Assembly: GCF_000382425.1 (NCBI RefSeq)
Contig: NZ_KB908292.1
Span: forward strand, 1-64,000
DNA length: 64,000 bases
Direction of reading: 5' to 3'
DNA from: Empedobacter brevis NBRC 14943 = ATCC 43319
GTDB taxonomy: Bacteria; Bacteroidota; Bacteroidia; Flavobacteriales; Weeksellaceae
Shown here: positions 17,128 to 26,485 of the stretch, piece after piece
How positions within the stretch are numbered: the stretch's first letter is position 1
Layout of the letters: each line of letters opens with the position of its first letter
The notes under the pieces: model-generated
The model's input: only the letters and a program-made list of their open reading frames with translations
Told to the model about the DNA's origin: nothing
Database searches by the model: none
Translations under genes and position numbers: made by a program

Positions 17128-19203
17128 CTAAAACGAAGCCGCTCCTGCTGTTTGATTTTCTAATTTTCGGTTAATATTCGTTTTCTTTCCTGTTGAAAAA
17201 TCATAACTAAACCCTAAAATAAACATATTTTTATTGTTCCAAATTTGCGTATGACTTGTAAAGTTTACCAAACTCTCGTTCAGTGATTTTGTTTTATATT
17301 CAGAAGGCATTCCAAGCCAATATGCTCCTGTTTTAAACGACCAATTATTCCATTTATAACTTAATACCAAATGGCTTTTATTCTCATTTGTATTCAAGAA
17401 TGGCCCTCTCAACGAATAAGTCGGAACATTAAATAAATACATGAAACTCAAGCTTTTGTAGACAGAACTAATCACAAAATTATTTCCTATATAATTATTC
17501 TTAACCGTTTCACCATTCTTCAGTTTTACACTTTCTGAAGCAGGTGCCAAAACAACTTTTAAGGTAAATATATCTGTTCCAAATGGTTTAACAGATCCGG
17601 AAACCTGTACTCCAAACTGTTGAGAGTTTTGAGCATTTTCATAGGTCAGCGCATAGCGATTTCCATCTAACACATACAATTGATTAATTGCATCTTTTCT
17701 GTACCAATAAAATAAATTGGTATTGAGATCAAAATATTTTGAATTGAAGGAATAGATTAAATTATTTCCAAATGACTTCTGAATATTTAACTCAGGATTT
17801 CCTTTTCGTACAATATTCGGCACCATTTGTACCACATTACTACTCAGTGCATCACTCCAAGGACTCGTTGGTGTATATGAACTTGTAAAACGTAAACTTT
17901 GGTTCTTCGTCAACTCATACCCCAACACTATTTTTGGTGTAATTGTCCATGTATTCTGAGTGTCATCAGCACTTTGATTATGTATATTTGTTAATCCCAT
18001 TCCTAAACGATACATTAGTTTTTTCGTTTTCCCGGAGAATTCTGTATACATATATTGTTGCAGATAATTTACTTTATAATGAGAAACTCCTTCCAAATTT
18101 TCCAAATCATTTTTAATATCATTGGTCGAAATTCGATAGCCTGAACTCAATTTTCCCGATTTAAAATCATGTGTATGTGCGACTTCTCCTACAATGGAAG
18201 TTTGTTCAGCCTTTAACTTCATTTCATTATCAAATACACTATTCCCATTGCTCGTCAGCCATTCTTTCGATAACTCATACGTATTTGTTTTAAAATTAGA
18301 TCCTACAACATTTAAGCTCAATTCATCTTTTTTTCCAAATTTCCTTGAGTAATAAATATCTAAAGTCGGCTTTGTATAACTACTGTTTCCATGTTTATAG
18401 GTAGTATGGTCCTCGGGAATTTGATTCATTAAGAAAATACTCTCTCCATTCACATCTGTAAAACTGTTGAAAATTTCTAAATCCAACTTGGTTTGAAAAG
18501 TATATTTATCCGAATCTGTATTGGTATAGCGTAGCACTGCATTTTGGGAAGTGTAACCAAAGTGATCAAAGCGATGTTCCGTTGTTTTGTAATAGTTGTT
18601 ATCCAATAAATATTCATAGGTGTTCACATTTTCACGATTGTCATAATCTCTTAAATTAAGTAAATACTCAACTCCAAAATTATTTCTTCCTTTTGTAAAA
18701 TTTGCATAAGCAGAACCATCTACAAATCCTGTCAGAGGAGAAGTTACTCCTTCTACTCCGAAAACATAACCATTTTCCGGATTTCGTGTAATCAAATTCA
18801 CCACTTGATCAGCTCTATTAGCCCAACGTGATGGAGGAATGTCAAAATATTCTACCCGCACTACATCTTGCGGTTTCACTGAACGAATTTGATTATCTGT
18901 AACTTCAATGCCATTCATCAAAATCAATGTTGTTCCACCTTTAATACTCTGAATTGTATTTGAGACAGGATCTACATTTAATTCTGGCAATGTATTCAAT
19001 AAATCTTTTGCATAACGCGCCTTTTCTAACGCATCTTTATCAAATGTATAAACCGATTTATCAGCAAACATTTTTTTTCGCTGGGCCTGAACTAAAACTT
19101 CTTTTATCTCGATTGGATTATAGTCAATTGAATCCTGTTTTTCTTCTTGAGCGAAAGTTAAAATTCCCATTAATGAAATTACAAGTACATAAATTTTTCT
19201 CAT
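17128..19203 (-). CDS. TonB-dependent receptor-like outer-membrane beta-barrel protein
   Basis: A 691-residue outer-membrane protein. Residues 1-19 are a signal peptide. A plug-like domain follows (about 30-140: EVLVQAQRKKMFADKSVYTF, LNTLPELNVDP, GTTLILMNGIEV, VEYFDIPPSRWANRADQVVNLITR). The remainder is alternating aromatic beta-strand sequence, ending in a barrel-like GFSYDFSTGK region about 20 residues before the C terminus. It lacks the carboxypeptidase-like domain often found at the N terminus of such proteins in this phylum. No SusD partner or iron/vitamin gene is adjacent, so the substrate is unknown. Confidence 0.85.
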   Translation of the reverse strand: MRKIYVLVISLMGILTFAQEEKQDSIDYNPIEIKEVLVQAQRKKMFADKSVYTFDKDALEKARYAKDLLNTLPELNVDPVSNTIQSIKGGTTLILMNGIEVTDNQIRSVKPQDVVRVEYFDIPPSRWANRADQVVNLITRNPENGYVFGVEGVTSPLTGFVDGSAYANFTKGRNNFGVEYLLNLRDYDNRENVNTYEYLLDNNYYKTTEHRFDHFGYTSQNAVLRYTNTDSDKYTFQTKLDLEIFNSFTDVNGESIFLMNQIPEDHTTYKHGNSSYTKPTLDIYYSRKFGKKDELSLNVVGSNFKTNTYELSKEWLTSNGNSVFDNEMKLKAEQTSIVGEVAHTHDFKSGKLSSGYRISTNDIKNDLENLEGVSHYKVNYLQQYMYTEFSGKTKKLMYRLGMGLTNIHNQSADDTQNTWTITPKIVLGYELTKNQSLRFTSSYTPTSPWSDALSSNVVQMVPNIVRKGNPELNIQKSFGNNLIYSFNSKYFDLNTNLFYWYRKDAINQLYVLDGNRYALTYENAQNSQQFGVQVSGSVKPFGTDIFTLKVVLAPASESVKLKNGETVKNNYIGNNFVISSVYKSLSFMYLFNVPTYSLRGPFLNTNENKSHLVLSYKWNNWSFKTGAYWLGMPSEYKTKSLNESLVNFTSHTQIWNNKNMFILGFSYDFSTGKKTNINRKLENQTAGAASF

Positions 19204-19310
19204 GTTTAATTCTTTTATTAAAGTTTAGTGTCTTTTATAAATGACGCTTGATTTATGAGTATGTTACATTTTATTTTCAATAACTTTACGTCAAACAAGA
19301 ATTTTTAACC

Positions 19311-19745
19311 TTGAAAAAATTAATCCTTTTTATTACATTCCTTATAAGTTTTAATACATTGTATGCTCAACAACAAGCAGAACGCTCGTTGACAGAATAT
19401 CGCGTAGAAAGTTTCCAGACCCCATTGGTTGCAAAAAAAATGCTATACGATTGGCTTGGAAAATGGGACAATGTTTTGTACACAGAAAATAATCAAGCTT
19501 TATTGGTTTGGTCAAATCGTAACATTATCAACGAAGCAAATGAAACCTTTACACTTATTGCATCGAGTATAGAAAACGAAGAAGAAATGTATGGCACGAT
19601 ACAAGTATTAACCAGTAAAAAGCAAGATGCTTTGGCGAAAGATTCTCCATTTAGAGAGTATTTAAACGAATACCTAAAAACTATTTCTAAAAAAGAAACA
19701 AAGAGTAAAAAGTTTTACAAAGAGTATATTAAGGTCGTGTATTAA
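19311..19745 (+). CDS. Secreted protein of unknown function
   Basis: A 144-residue protein with a signal peptide (1-19, ending in LYAQ). The mature part is charged and Lys-rich at the C terminus (KKETKSKKFYKEYIKVV). The start codon is TTG at 19311. It encodes the expected KKLILFITFLI signal peptide, and no ATG in this frame would preserve it. I recognise no family. It is 2 bases upstream of a broken secreted gene and may be cotranscribed with it. Confidence 0.65.
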   Translation: MKKLILFITFLISFNTLYAQQQAERSLTEYRVESFQTPLVAKKMLYDWLGKWDNVLYTENNQALLVWSNRNIINEANETFTLIASSIENEEEMYGTIQVLTSKKQDALAKDSPFREYLNEYLKTISKKETKSKKFYKEYIKVVY

Positions 19746-19747
19746 TT

Positions 19748-20218
19748 ATGAGAACGTTATTTTTTATTTTTTTTGTGGCGCACTCTATTTGTTCCTTTGG
19801 ACAAGATCAAATCAATTATATAGAAATAGAGAATAATTCATCACATTTATGGAGCAATACCACAATTTATATCGAATCTCCAAAGGCAAGTTTTCTTTCT
19901 CCAAAAAACAATAGAAAAGATAAAGTATGAATAGAAATAAAAATGAATCTAAAAGAAGATCGTAACTATCAAACAAATAAATACATCGACCTAAATGATT
20001 TTGAAGAACTTTCTACTAAATTATTAAGCTTAACTGCAAAAGATTTATTTCCTCAAACAGGTTGTTTAGATGGAAATCATACCACACTAAGTTTTAGCAA
20101 TAACAACAATTCTGTGAAATATGATGTTAGTTGTACAAATAAAGAAACAAAATTTCATCAAGTTTTAAAGTTTATACTTGATAAAATTAATCTCAAGGAA
20201 AAAGATTTTTATAGATAA
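19748..20218 (+). pseudogene. Secreted protein gene split by an in-frame TGA
   Basis: A reading frame of 157 codons runs from ATG 19748 to 20218, interrupted by one TGA at codon 61 (19928-19930). The first part holds a signal peptide (ending in CSFGQ) and a mature segment. The second part continues in the same frame as a hydrophilic domain with two cysteines. Restoring Trp (TGG) at the stop would give a continuous KDKVWIEIKMNL. I infer a nonsense mutation. Two separate small genes, with the second starting at ATG 19943, is the alternative, but that second piece would lack a signal peptide. The family is unknown. Confidence 0.6.
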
Positions 20219-20220
20219 AA

Positions 20221-20249
20221 AAATCCTTTAAGCTAAGCTTAAAGGATTT
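20221..20249. terminator. Bidirectional terminator before ftsY
   Basis: Arms AAATCCTTTAAGC (20221-20233) and GCTTAAAGGATTT (20237-20249) pair perfectly with A and T runs outside. It serves the convergent broken gene and ftsY. Confidence 0.85.
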
Positions 20250-20274
20250 TGTATTTTGTATTCTTAAAATCTTA

Positions 20275-21237
20275 TTATTTATTTCGTTTGAAGAAAGAAT
20301 CAACAAACTCCATTTTATTAAAAGCTTGTAAATCATTTATTCCTTCACCTACACCAATGTATTTGACAGGAATTTGAAATTGATCAGAAATTCCGATCAC
20401 CACTCCACCTTTTGCGGTTCCATCTAACTTTGTAACCGCCAAAGCTGAAACTTCTGTTGCTTGCGTAAATTGTTTCGCCTGCTCAAAAGCATTCTGACCT
20501 GTAGAACCATCTAATACCAATAAAACTTCGTGAGGTGCGTCCGGAATAACCTTTTGCATGACACGTTTTATTTTTGTCAGCTCGTTCATCAAATTAACTT
20601 TATTGTGCAAACGCCCTGCTGTATCAATCAAAACGACATCTGCATTTTGAGCAACCGCCGATTGTATAGTATCAAAGGCTACTGAAGCAGGATCTGATCC
20701 CATTGCTTGTTTTACAATTGGCACTCCTGCACGTTCTGACCAAATCACCAATTGATCTACAGCTGCTGCACGAAAAGTATCGGCTGCACCGAGAACAACT
20801 TTTAATCCTTGCGATTTGAACTGAGAAGCTAATTTTCCAATTGTTGTGGTTTTTCCAACTCCATTTACACCGACAACCATAATCACATATGGTACCTCTT
20901 TTTTAGGAATTGCAAAACCATTTGTATCTTCTATATTATTTTCAGAAAGTAAGCCGGCAATTTCTTCACGAAGAATTAAATCCAACTCAGATGTCGAAAC
21001 ATATTTATCACGTTCCACACGTTCTTCAATTCGACGAATAATTTTCACCGTTGTTTCTACTCCTACATCAGAAGAAATTAAAACTTCTTCCAAGTCATCT
21101 AAAACCTCATCATCAACTTTAGATTTTCCAACAACTGCTCGACTTATTTTATCAAAAAATGAAGACTTCGATTTCTCAAGACCTTCATCTAATTTTTCTT
21201 TACTTTCTTTACCTAATATCTTTTTAAACCAACTCAT
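20275..21237 (-). CDS. ftsY: Signal recognition particle receptor FtsY
   Basis: A 320-residue SRP-type GTPase that docks ribosome-nascent chain complexes at the membrane. The NG domain is complete. The G1 P-loop is GVNGVGKTTTIGKLA (near residue 123), followed by the ADTFRAAAVDQL insertion-box segment, DTAGRLHNK and TKLDGTAKGG. The acidic A domain is very short, as in other Bacteroidota. It follows rpmB-rpmG-DUF4295 on the same strand, a conserved flavobacterial order, but a terminator lies in between. Confidence 0.97.
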   Translation of the reverse strand: MSWFKKILGKESKEKLDEGLEKSKSSFFDKISRAVVGKSKVDDEVLDDLEEVLISSDVGVETTVKIIRRIEERVERDKYVSTSELDLILREEIAGLLSENNIEDTNGFAIPKKEVPYVIMVVGVNGVGKTTTIGKLASQFKSQGLKVVLGAADTFRAAAVDQLVIWSERAGVPIVKQAMGSDPASVAFDTIQSAVAQNADVVLIDTAGRLHNKVNLMNELTKIKRVMQKVIPDAPHEVLLVLDGSTGQNAFEQAKQFTQATEVSALAVTKLDGTAKGGVVIGISDQFQIPVKYIGVGEGINDLQAFNKMEFVDSFFKRNK

Positions 21238-21290
21238 TAAAAGCTAAATTTCTTAAAATTATGTACGAAGATACATAAAATATAAGGAAA

Positions 21291-21318
21291 TAAAAAAGCC
21301 GCCTAAAAACGAGGCAGC
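21291..21318 (-). terminator. Terminator after the L28-L33-DUF4295 genes
   Basis: On the minus strand GCTGCCT and AGGCGGC (21298-21318) form a 7-base-pair stem with one wobble, followed by a T run. It sits between the DUF4295 gene and ftsY and probably separates their transcripts or attenuates ftsY. Confidence 0.7.
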
Positions 21319-21354
21319 TCTATTAACCTTAATATTTTGTGTTAAGCTAACAAA

Positions 21355-21504
21355 TTATTTCGCGAAGAAAGAATCTGCTTCGTCAGCGTTAACTACTTTT
21401 TCAACAAATACGTAAGCTCCAGTTTTAGGAGATTTTACCATTTTGATTACTTTGGTCATTTTTTTAGACCCAGTTTGTAGGGTTGCTACCGTTTTCTTTG
21501 CCAT
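21355..21504 (-). CDS. DUF4295 family small basic protein
   Basis: A 49-residue basic protein starting MAKKTVATLQTGSKKMTKVI and ending in DEADSFFAK. It matches the DUF4295 family, found almost only in Bacteroidota and nearly always just after L33 (rpmG). A role with the ribosome is likely from size, charge and position, but I know of no proof. It follows rpmG by 14 bases and is shorter than most reported reading frames, so it is easily missed. Confidence 0.9.
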   Translation of the reverse strand: MAKKTVATLQTGSKKMTKVIKMVKSPKTGAYVFVEKVVNADEADSFFAK

Positions 21505-21518
21505 CGTCTAAAATTTTA

Positions 21519-21701
21519 TTATTTAATCTCCTTGTGAATTGTATACTTTTTCAATACTGGGTTGAATTTTTTCAACTCAATACGATCTGGAGTATTTTTT
21601 TTGTTTTTAGTTGTGATATAACGAGACATTCCTGGCATACCACTTTCTTTATGCTCTGTACATTCTAAAATAACCTGTACTCTGTTTCCTTTTTTTGCCA
21701 T
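21519..21701 (-). CDS. rpmG: 50S ribosomal protein L33
   Basis: The 60-residue large-subunit protein L33. The [20 protein letters not shown] core is typical. The zinc-binding cysteine pairs of the C-plus form are lost (ECTEHKE and FNPVLKK), so this is the zinc-free type. It lies between rpmB and the DUF4295 gene. Confidence 0.96.
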   Translation of the reverse strand: MAKKGNRVQVILECTEHKESGMPGMSRYITTKNKKNTPDRIELKKFNPVLKKYTIHKEIK

Positions 21702-21712
21702 GGTGTCTTAAA

Positions 21713-21949
21713 TTATTTGATTAAACCTTCTTTACGTGCACGTTTAACAGCCTCATCAACTCCTAATTTGTTGATTGTTTTTAAACCGTGTGCAGAAACT
21801 TTTAAAGTAATCCACTCACCAGCTTCTGGCATAAAAAATCTCTTTTTGAACAAATTCACTTCAAAAGTGCGTTTTGTTTTATTATTAGCATGAGAAACAC
21901 TGTTTCCCACTAATCTCTTCTTACCTGTAATTTGACAAATTTTTGACAT
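21713..21949 (-). CDS. rpmB: 50S ribosomal protein L28
   Basis: The 78-residue large-subunit protein L28. The CQITGKKRLVGNSVSHANNK start and the TLKVSAHGLKTINKLG segment are family hallmarks. It leads the rpmB-rpmG-DUF4295 group. A promoter with a TTG -33 box and a near-consensus -7 box lies about 40 bases upstream. Confidence 0.97.
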   Translation of the reverse strand: MSKICQITGKKRLVGNSVSHANNKTKRTFEVNLFKKRFFMPEAGEWITLKVSAHGLKTINKLGVDEAVKRARKEGLIK

Positions 21950-21982
21950 CTTATTTTGTATTGTCCTATTTTAAACGGAGTG

Positions 21983-22013
21983 CAAAGTAACAAATTATAT
22001 ATTACTTATACAA
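21983..22013 (-). promoter_or_regulatory. Promoter of the rpmB operon
   Basis: On the minus strand TTG (22011-22013), a 20-base spacer and TTACTTTG (21983-21990) fit the Bacteroidota form with one mismatch in the -7 box. It lies in the 82-base gap after lnt and 33 bases before the rpmB start. Confidence 0.55.
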
Positions 22014-22031
22014 CTCTTTAGGTTATTAATT

Positions 22032-23687
22032 TTATATTTTTTTCTTATTTTCTTTGTATAACAACTTCTGCGCAAAGGTATAAGCCAAGATAATTCCCAT
22101 TACCAATAAAGCTATTCTTGCGATTACGTCACCATACTTTGTATAAAACGTTAATTCACTATTCATTAAAATTGTACCATTTAAAGCACCCTGTTCACCA
22201 TAAGGTAACGATTTCATTATATCTCCTCGCTGATTAACGAAAGCCGAAATACCTGAGTTTGCAGATCTAACAATAGCTCGTCTATTTTCAATAGCTCTCA
22301 AGTTACCGTATAAAAGTAACTGACGATGACCATCGGTAGAGCCCCACCAAGAATCATTGGTCATCGTGAACAAAACATTTGCGCCTTCTCTCACATATTC
22401 TGTTGTATAGTCTCCGTAAATCGATTCGTAACATATAACCGGAGCAACAGTAGCGGTGTTTGTTTTATTTTTGAAAACAGAACGATGAGGTTGAATTCCC
22501 AACGTTTTTGTTGTGCCGCCAAAGTTAAGCATAAATTCTCCAATAATTGGCATTAAATAGTTACGATATGGAAAAATTTCGACACCGGGCACTAATTTAC
22601 TCTTATGATAAACATCTATTGAATCGTTACCACCTATCTGCAAGGCCGAATTATAAGCGTCATACCATGTAATTCCATCTTTCATAACAGATGCTGTTTC
22701 CGAAGCTAAAGATTCCATCGGATAAATTCGCATAATAGATGCTCCTGTCACAAAATGTAAATCTTTCTTAGAATTTGTCCATTGTTGAATGTCTTGAATA
22801 ATCAAATCATCATACAAATTATCAAAAATTAATGCAGAAGATCCAGGCACAGCAGTTTCCGGAGCTACAACAAATTGAGTGTTGGGTTGAATATTTTTCA
22901 AGGCCAATTGCTTCAGTTCATCGTATATCTGCAATCCATCTTTCATGTACTTTTCGTTGTATGGATCTAAATCAGGCTGAAGAATTAACACATTAAGTGC
23001 TTTTCCTTTCTCTTCATAGTTTGCATAAATAATGTAGGAAATACCGATTGGCACTGCAATTAATAACCCTGCGTAGATTCCTAATTTGTTCAGGTACTTT
23101 ATTTCTTTCTTATTGATATATGCCGTTAAATAATAGAACACAATAATGTTCACCAACCAAATCCATAAGGCTCCTCCAAAAGTTCCTGTATATTCGTACC
23201 ATTGTACCCATTCATAGTATTTTGCAAAACCATTTCCAAGATTAAACCAAGGCCAAGTCAGTTCCCAATTCAGTGTTAGTTTATCAAAACTCATCCAAAT
23301 TGCCGGAAGAAAAATCAAACCATACAAGTTTCCTGCTTTCTTTTTTACAAAATGGTAGGATTGGAAAACAATTGACATAAATAATGAATTGGCCACCACC
23401 GGAATTAAATAAGCACTCCACGAATTTTGTAAATCTCCATTTGCATTGGTTTCTTGTGCATAATGCAGCCACCAAATAACAGTTGCATTCCAAATAAAAA
23501 ATGCCAAATACGAAAGACCGAAAATCTTACGTCCTTTCTTCTTGAATTCTACTCGTTGCGAGATTTGATGTTCCGCTAACATCAAGGGAACAAATCCTAT
23601 AAATAACAACAATGGAAAACCATACGATGGCCAACCGGCTGTCAGCAATAATCCTGTTGCAATTGCGTATGCAATGTATTTTTTCAT
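22032..23687 (-). CDS. lnt: Apolipoprotein N-acyltransferase
   Basis: A 551-residue inner-membrane enzyme that N-acylates the N-terminal Cys of lipoproteins. About eight membrane helices in the first 220 residues precede a nitrilase-like periplasmic domain, and one helix follows at the C terminus. The Glu-Lys-Cys catalytic triad is visible: VVAPETAVPG, YHKSKLVPGVE and PVICYESIYG. The window encodes lipoprotein substrates (the genes starting at 32197 and 40655). Its start is 130 bases after the M1 peptidase gene on the same strand; rpmB follows. Confidence 0.94.
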   Translation of the reverse strand: MKKYIAYAIATGLLLTAGWPSYGFPLLLFIGFVPLMLAEHQISQRVEFKKKGRKIFGLSYLAFFIWNATVIWWLHYAQETNANGDLQNSWSAYLIPVVANSLFMSIVFQSYHFVKKKAGNLYGLIFLPAIWMSFDKLTLNWELTWPWFNLGNGFAKYYEWVQWYEYTGTFGGALWIWLVNIIVFYYLTAYINKKEIKYLNKLGIYAGLLIAVPIGISYIIYANYEEKGKALNVLILQPDLDPYNEKYMKDGLQIYDELKQLALKNIQPNTQFVVAPETAVPGSSALIFDNLYDDLIIQDIQQWTNSKKDLHFVTGASIMRIYPMESLASETASVMKDGITWYDAYNSALQIGGNDSIDVYHKSKLVPGVEIFPYRNYLMPIIGEFMLNFGGTTKTLGIQPHRSVFKNKTNTATVAPVICYESIYGDYTTEYVREGANVLFTMTNDSWWGSTDGHRQLLLYGNLRAIENRRAIVRSANSGISAFVNQRGDIMKSLPYGEQGALNGTILMNSELTFYTKYGDVIARIALLVMGIILAYTFAQKLLYKENKKKI

Positions 23688-23817
23688 GTCACAAATTTAT
23701 AATTTCATCCTCCAATAATCGATGATATTTGTTTGGATTTATTGATTTTACAAACTTATCTCGTTTCGGGTGATGTGAATCTGAATGAACGTTTCATATC
23801 ATTCAAAAGAATCTTTT

Positions 23818-25461
23818 TTAACGTACTATTTTTATTTTGATGTAATAATTTGGATTAATTTCTACATCAGAAATATTTTTAATTGAAACACTATTCAATG
23901 TTTTCCAATCTTTTGTTGGGCTTATTGTTTGTTCAGTATTTTTCAATCTCAAAGGCATTGAAAATCCATCAACAATGTTCGTGTATCTATAGTTGATTTG
24001 ATTTCCTTCTTGTTTCAATTCTAATGTCGGAACTTCAACTGTTCTCAAATATTGATTAAAAAAAGATTTCAAATCTAAACCTGAAAATTTTGCCATATAA
24101 TTCTCTATTTGCTGCGTTGTCACAGTTTGATGATAAAATTCTTTGTTCAATCCTCTTAACATTTGTCTGAATTGTTCATCATTGTTCATCCACGTTCTTA
24201 ATGTATGAATCATATTTGCTCCTTTGTAGTACATATCACCACTTCCCTCCTGATTTACACCATAAACTCCAATGATCGGAATATCGTTTTCTATCGCATT
24301 TCGGGTTCCTCGAACATATTCTCCTGCAGCTTCTTTTCCATAAAAAGTTTCGGTGAATAATGTTTCAGAATAAGCTGTAAAGGACTCGTGAATCCACATA
24401 TCCGCAACATCCTTTTCGGTTATATTATTTCCGAACCATTCGTGCCCGGCTTCATGAACAATAATAAAATCCCATTTCATTCCCCATCCTGAACCTGATA
24501 AATCACGACCTAAGTAACCATTCTTAAACTTATTTCCATAGGCAATTCCGGACTGATGTTCCATTCCCAAATGTGGTGTTTCTATAATCTTGAATGAATC
24601 TTCATAGAATGGATAAGGTCCAAACCAATGTTCGAAACTTTTCAACATCAATTTTGCCTGTTCAAATTGAGACTTTGCTTGCTCTAAATTATAATCTAAC
24701 ACATAATAATCTAAATCTAATTTTCCTTTTTCTCCTTCATAAATATCTTTGAAGTTGACATAATGCCCGATGTTTGGAATAATGTTATAATTATTGATTG
24801 GATTAACGACTTTCCATGTATAAGCCATTTTACCATTCATTTCTTTTTTAGAAACAAACCTCCCGTTTCCTACACCAACCAACTCCTTTGGGACAATGAT
24901 TTCGAGTTCCATTCCGTTATCCGGTTCGTCACCCAAGTAATCTTTGTTCGGAAACCAAGCGCTTGCACCTAACCCTTGTACAGCAACAGACATCCAATCG
25001 CGGTCTTTTTGATCTTTGGTAAAAATCCAGCCTCCATCCCAAGGGGCATTTTTAGCAACACGAGGATTTCCACTATACTCTAATTCTAATTGATTTGAAT
25101 TACTTTTTATTTTATTTCCTACCGTTATAAAATAAACATTTCCATCCCGTTTAAAATTTGAGATTTTCTTCCCGTTTAACTTTACGGCAGAAACAGTCAT
25201 TGGATGTTGTAAATCAATTTGAAGCAAATCTGATTGCTGAGTATTGGTTTTATCAAATATGATGGTTGTTTTTCCTTTGATTGTTTTTGACTGAAAATCC
25301 GGTTCTACACTTACTTTATATTTTTTTACATCCCACCAATTACGAAATTCGTTATTGGTTCCGCGAAGCGAATCCTGTCGTGTAAATTCTTTTTTGTGAT
25401 TAAGAACTTGTGCATGTGTTGTGATCGATATCAAGCCAAGCAATAGTACTAATTTCTTCAT
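23818..25461 (-). CDS. Secreted M1-family metallopeptidase
   Basis: A 547-residue exported zinc aminopeptidase-like protein. Residues 1-17 are a signal peptide. The M1 zinc motif HEAGHEWFGNN (about residues 340-350) with the downstream third ligand in WIHESFTAYSE is complete. The upstream LGMEHQSGIAYGN is a variant of the GxMEN exopeptidase motif. The C-terminal part is a short barrel-like region, without the large helical domain of PepN. A second ATG two codons upstream (25467) is an equally possible start. It is transcribed divergently from the zincin-CsaA fusion. Confidence 0.92.
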   Translation of the reverse strand: MKKLVLLLGLISITTHAQVLNHKKEFTRQDSLRGTNNEFRNWWDVKKYKVSVEPDFQSKTIKGKTTIIFDKTNTQQSDLLQIDLQHPMTVSAVKLNGKKISNFKRDGNVYFITVGNKIKSNSNQLELEYSGNPRVAKNAPWDGGWIFTKDQKDRDWMSVAVQGLGASAWFPNKDYLGDEPDNGMELEIIVPKELVGVGNGRFVSKKEMNGKMAYTWKVVNPINNYNIIPNIGHYVNFKDIYEGEKGKLDLDYYVLDYNLEQAKSQFEQAKLMLKSFEHWFGPYPFYEDSFKIIETPHLGMEHQSGIAYGNKFKNGYLGRDLSGSGWGMKWDFIIVHEAGHEWFGNNITEKDVADMWIHESFTAYSETLFTETFYGKEAAGEYVRGTRNAIENDIPIIGVYGVNQEGSGDMYYKGANMIHTLRTWMNNDEQFRQMLRGLNKEFYHQTVTTQQIENYMAKFSGLDLKSFFNQYLRTVEVPTLELKQEGNQINYRYTNIVDGFSMPLRLKNTEQTISPTKDWKTLNSVSIKNISDVEINPNYYIKIKIVR

Positions 25462-25494
25462 AGTCATTTTTAAAACATATCAAAAATAAGATTA

Positions 25495-25502
25495 TATATT
25501 TG
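25495..25502 (+). promoter_or_regulatory. -7 box upstream of the zincin-CsaA fusion gene
   Basis: TATATTTG is an exact TAnnTTTG match. Transcription would begin near 25508, so translation must start at ATG 25524 rather than the TTG at 25500 that overlaps this box. No clear -33 box is seen. Confidence 0.5.
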
Positions 25503-25523
25503 ATATATAAGTGCAAAAAATCT

Positions 25524-26384
25524 ATGATTACAGAAAAATTTAAAGAAAGAATAAATTATTTAAAAAATAACCACCTCATTATCGAAGCATTGTATGAAAT
25601 TTTAGATGAATTGAAATTAAAACATAGTGCTTTCACAGGTTTTACGTTTAGAGAAGAAATTGATCCGAAAAGCTTTCTTCTAACAGCAGAAGGAGAAGAA
25701 AAAAATGGGATTACAATTCGTGTACCACGTAATATTTTAGATTTTGATCTTGTGTTACTTTCTAATGTTTTGATGCATGAAATGATGCATGTTTTTCAGC
25801 GTTCGGGAGAAAATCAGGTCGAAACCAGAGAAGAACGTGAATGGCAGGCATATACCGAAATGATTTTTCATAAAAGGTTTCCAAATGTTCCGACACTGAC
25901 GAATTTCTATCTCAAACAATTTGGAGAAAAAGCTTTAACGTATTATGAAAGAATGCCGGATGAGATGAAAATAAAATATAGTAGTGAAAAAAATGAATTA
26001 ATTCAGATCTTACAATCTATCCATGAAAAAGAAAACCAAAAGCAGAATACGGAAACTATTTCCTGGCAAGATTTTGAAAAAATTGATATCCGGGTTGGAA
26101 CAATAGTTAAAGCAGATGATTTTCCAAAAGCAAAAAATCCTGCTTATATTCTAGAAATTGACTTTGGTCCATTGGGAATTAAAAAAAGTTCGGCCCAAAT
26201 AACTTCTCTTTATTCAAAAGAAGAATTGATTGGGAAACAAATTATTTCCATCGTTAACTTTCCGAAAAAACAAATCGCTAATCTTATGAGTGAATGTCTT
26301 GTAATGGGTGTTTACGGCAATAACAGCGATGTGATTCTTCTGAATCCTGAGCGAAAAGTGGAAAACGGAAGTAAGATTGGGTAA
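25524..26384 (+). CDS. Zincin-like domain fused to a CsaA/tRNA-binding domain
   Basis: A 286-residue protein with two parts. Residues 1-165 hold a short-zincin-like motif HEMMH (85-89) with a candidate third ligand in EREWQAYTE (Glu106). Residues 178-286 are a full CsaA-type tRNA-binding (OB-fold) domain, ISWQDFEKIDIRVGTIVKAD through IANLMSECLVMGV. CsaA usually is a stand-alone protein of about 110 residues, considered a secretion-related chaperone. A Glu/Lys/Asn/Gln-rich linker (about 166-177) joins the parts, and no in-frame ATG allows a separate CsaA. The N-terminal part resembles no characterised peptidase I can name. Cytoplasmic, as there is no signal peptide. Confidence 0.82.
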   Translation: MITEKFKERINYLKNNHLIIEALYEILDELKLKHSAFTGFTFREEIDPKSFLLTAEGEEKNGITIRVPRNILDFDLVLLSNVLMHEMMHVFQRSGENQVETREEREWQAYTEMIFHKRFPNVPTLTNFYLKQFGEKALTYYERMPDEMKIKYSSEKNELIQILQSIHEKENQKQNTETISWQDFEKIDIRVGTIVKADDFPKAKNPAYILEIDFGPLGIKKSSAQITSLYSKEELIGKQIISIVNFPKKQIANLMSECLVMGVYGNNSDVILLNPERKVENGSKIG

Positions 26385-26485
26385 GCATTCTGTTTCGTTA
26401 TTTAGCTTAACGCTGACAATTTATCAATCAAAAAACTGACGATTCCTCCGCTTTATAATGATTTCTCTTTCATAATATGACAACA

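Noticed and set aside
19943-20218. A separate gene starting at ATG 19943
   Set aside because: It is in the same frame as the upstream signal-peptide fragment and lacks an export signal itself; a single split gene is simpler.
25500-25523. TTG start for the zincin-CsaA gene
   Set aside because: The codon overlaps the -7 box, so it would not be transcribed from that promoter; ATG 25524 is better.
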